From contig DATIQN010000022.1 in the NCBI GenBank assembly GCA_035470785.1, positions 1-14,571 on the forward strand: a stretch of 14,571 nt of DNA, written 5' to 3'. A model generated the notes under the pieces. That model was not told the origin of the DNA. It made no database searches and worked only from the letters and a program-made list of their open reading frames with translations. The position numbers and the translations under genes were made by a program. Below, piece after piece: positions 14,380 to 14,571 of the stretch (the first letter of the stretch is position 1; each line of letters begins with the position of its first letter). This DNA is from Croceibacterium_B sp035470785 (GTDB lineage: Bacteria > Pseudomonadota > Alphaproteobacteria > Sphingomonadales > Sphingomonadaceae).

Positions 14380-14571
14380 ATGATGAAGTCCCTCCTGATC
14401 GCCAACCGCGGGGAAATCGCGTGCCGGGTGATCCGCACGGCGCGGCGGCTCGGGATCCGCACGGTGGCGGTCTATTCGGATGCCGACGCGAGGGCGTTGC
14501 ACGTGCGCATGGCGGATGAGGAAGTATACATCGGGCCGAGCCCGGCGCGCGAAAGCTATCTAGTTGGTGAT
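14380..14571 (+). CDS. liuD: Methylcrotonyl-CoA carboxylase alpha subunit (biotin carboxylase), N-terminus only
   Basis: Only the first 64 residues are in the window, with the frame open to its end. LLIANRGEIACRVIRTARRL (5-24) is the classic biotin carboxylase N-terminus of the pre-ATP-grasp fold, followed by VAVYSDADARALHVRMADE and the VYIGPSPARESYL block. The full subunit should carry ATP-grasp and biotinyl (AMKM) domains and carboxylate biotin for the beta subunit encoded just upstream. ATG 14380 is followed immediately by a second ATG at 14383; AGGA (14365-14368) inside the end of liuB can serve as the ribosome site for the first. The same N-terminus occurs in propionyl- and acetyl-CoA carboxylase subunits, so the specificity rests mainly on the neighbouring liuB. 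Confidence 0.93.
   Translation, partial: MMKSLLIANRGEIACRVIRTARRLGIRTVAVYSDADARALHVRMADEEVYIGPSPARESYLVGD

Noticed and set aside
12637..14502. Long minus-strand open frame continuing upstream of the DUF1326 gene across liuB
   Set aside because: Only the last 210 residues (from ATG 12636) look like a real protein. The upstream part is antisense to the conserved carboxyltransferase and has no domain signature.
1..14571. CRISPR arrays, tRNA/rRNA genes, insertion sequences, phage or toxin-antitoxin genes
   Set aside because: Reading through both strands showed no repeated spacer-like units, RNA gene signatures, transposase or integrase motifs. Coding sequence fills nearly the whole window.

Overview
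The window is about 14.6 kb of GC-rich, tightly packed bacterial chromosome. The gene set points to an alphaproteobacterium. It combines lgt followed by a MidA-type methyltransferase, an HWE-family histidine kinase, a leucine/isovalerate catabolic cluster and glnD upstream of mreB. The protein sequences read most like Sphingomonadales (Sphingomonas/Erythrobacter relatives), but that placement is a judgement from familiarity, not a search. No RNA genes, insertion sequences, CRISPR arrays, phage genes or replication origins were seen. No stretch longer than 300 bases lacks a gene.

Left part, minus strand (1-3911): the window opens inside mreB (cell-shape actin homologue; a few C-terminal residues lie outside). 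Upstream of it is glnD, the PII uridylyltransferase/uridylyl-removing enzyme. glnD has all expected domains in one continuous frame over 918 codons, but codon 310 is TAG, apparently in place of GAG. It is therefore a very fresh pseudogene, a split gene or a base-calling error. This is the most striking anomaly in the window.

Centre-left, plus strand (4016-7276): divergent from glnD, lgt (prolipoprotein diacylglyceryl transferase), a MidA/COG1565 methyltransferase and an MHS-family major facilitator transporter overlap or abut each other and look like one operon. The transporter's stop codon shares a CTAG palindrome with the stop of the next gene, an opposing GAF-PAS-HWE sensor histidine kinase (7273-8775, minus strand) with no response regulator in view.

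Right part (8921-14571): isovaleryl-CoA dehydrogenase (liuA) and both methylcrotonyl-CoA carboxylase subunits (liuB, and the start of liuD) form a leucine degradation locus on the plus strand. It is interrupted by a secreted alpha/beta hydrolase, probably co-transcribed with liuA, and by a two-gene minus-strand operon. That operon encodes a cysteine-rich DUF1326 protein translationally coupled to a DUF2182 membrane protein with a Met-rich loop and an H-x3-C-x2-CC motif. The pair is the best candidate in the window for an uncharacterised, possibly metal- or thiol-linked, membrane system. A perfect 8-bp inverted repeat overlaps the likely ribosome binding region of liuB.

Overall the window is mostly ordinary core chromosome. 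The points worth a second look are the glnD amber codon, the DUF1326/DUF2182 pair inside the leu/isovalerate locus, and two inverted repeats upstream of lgt and liuB.
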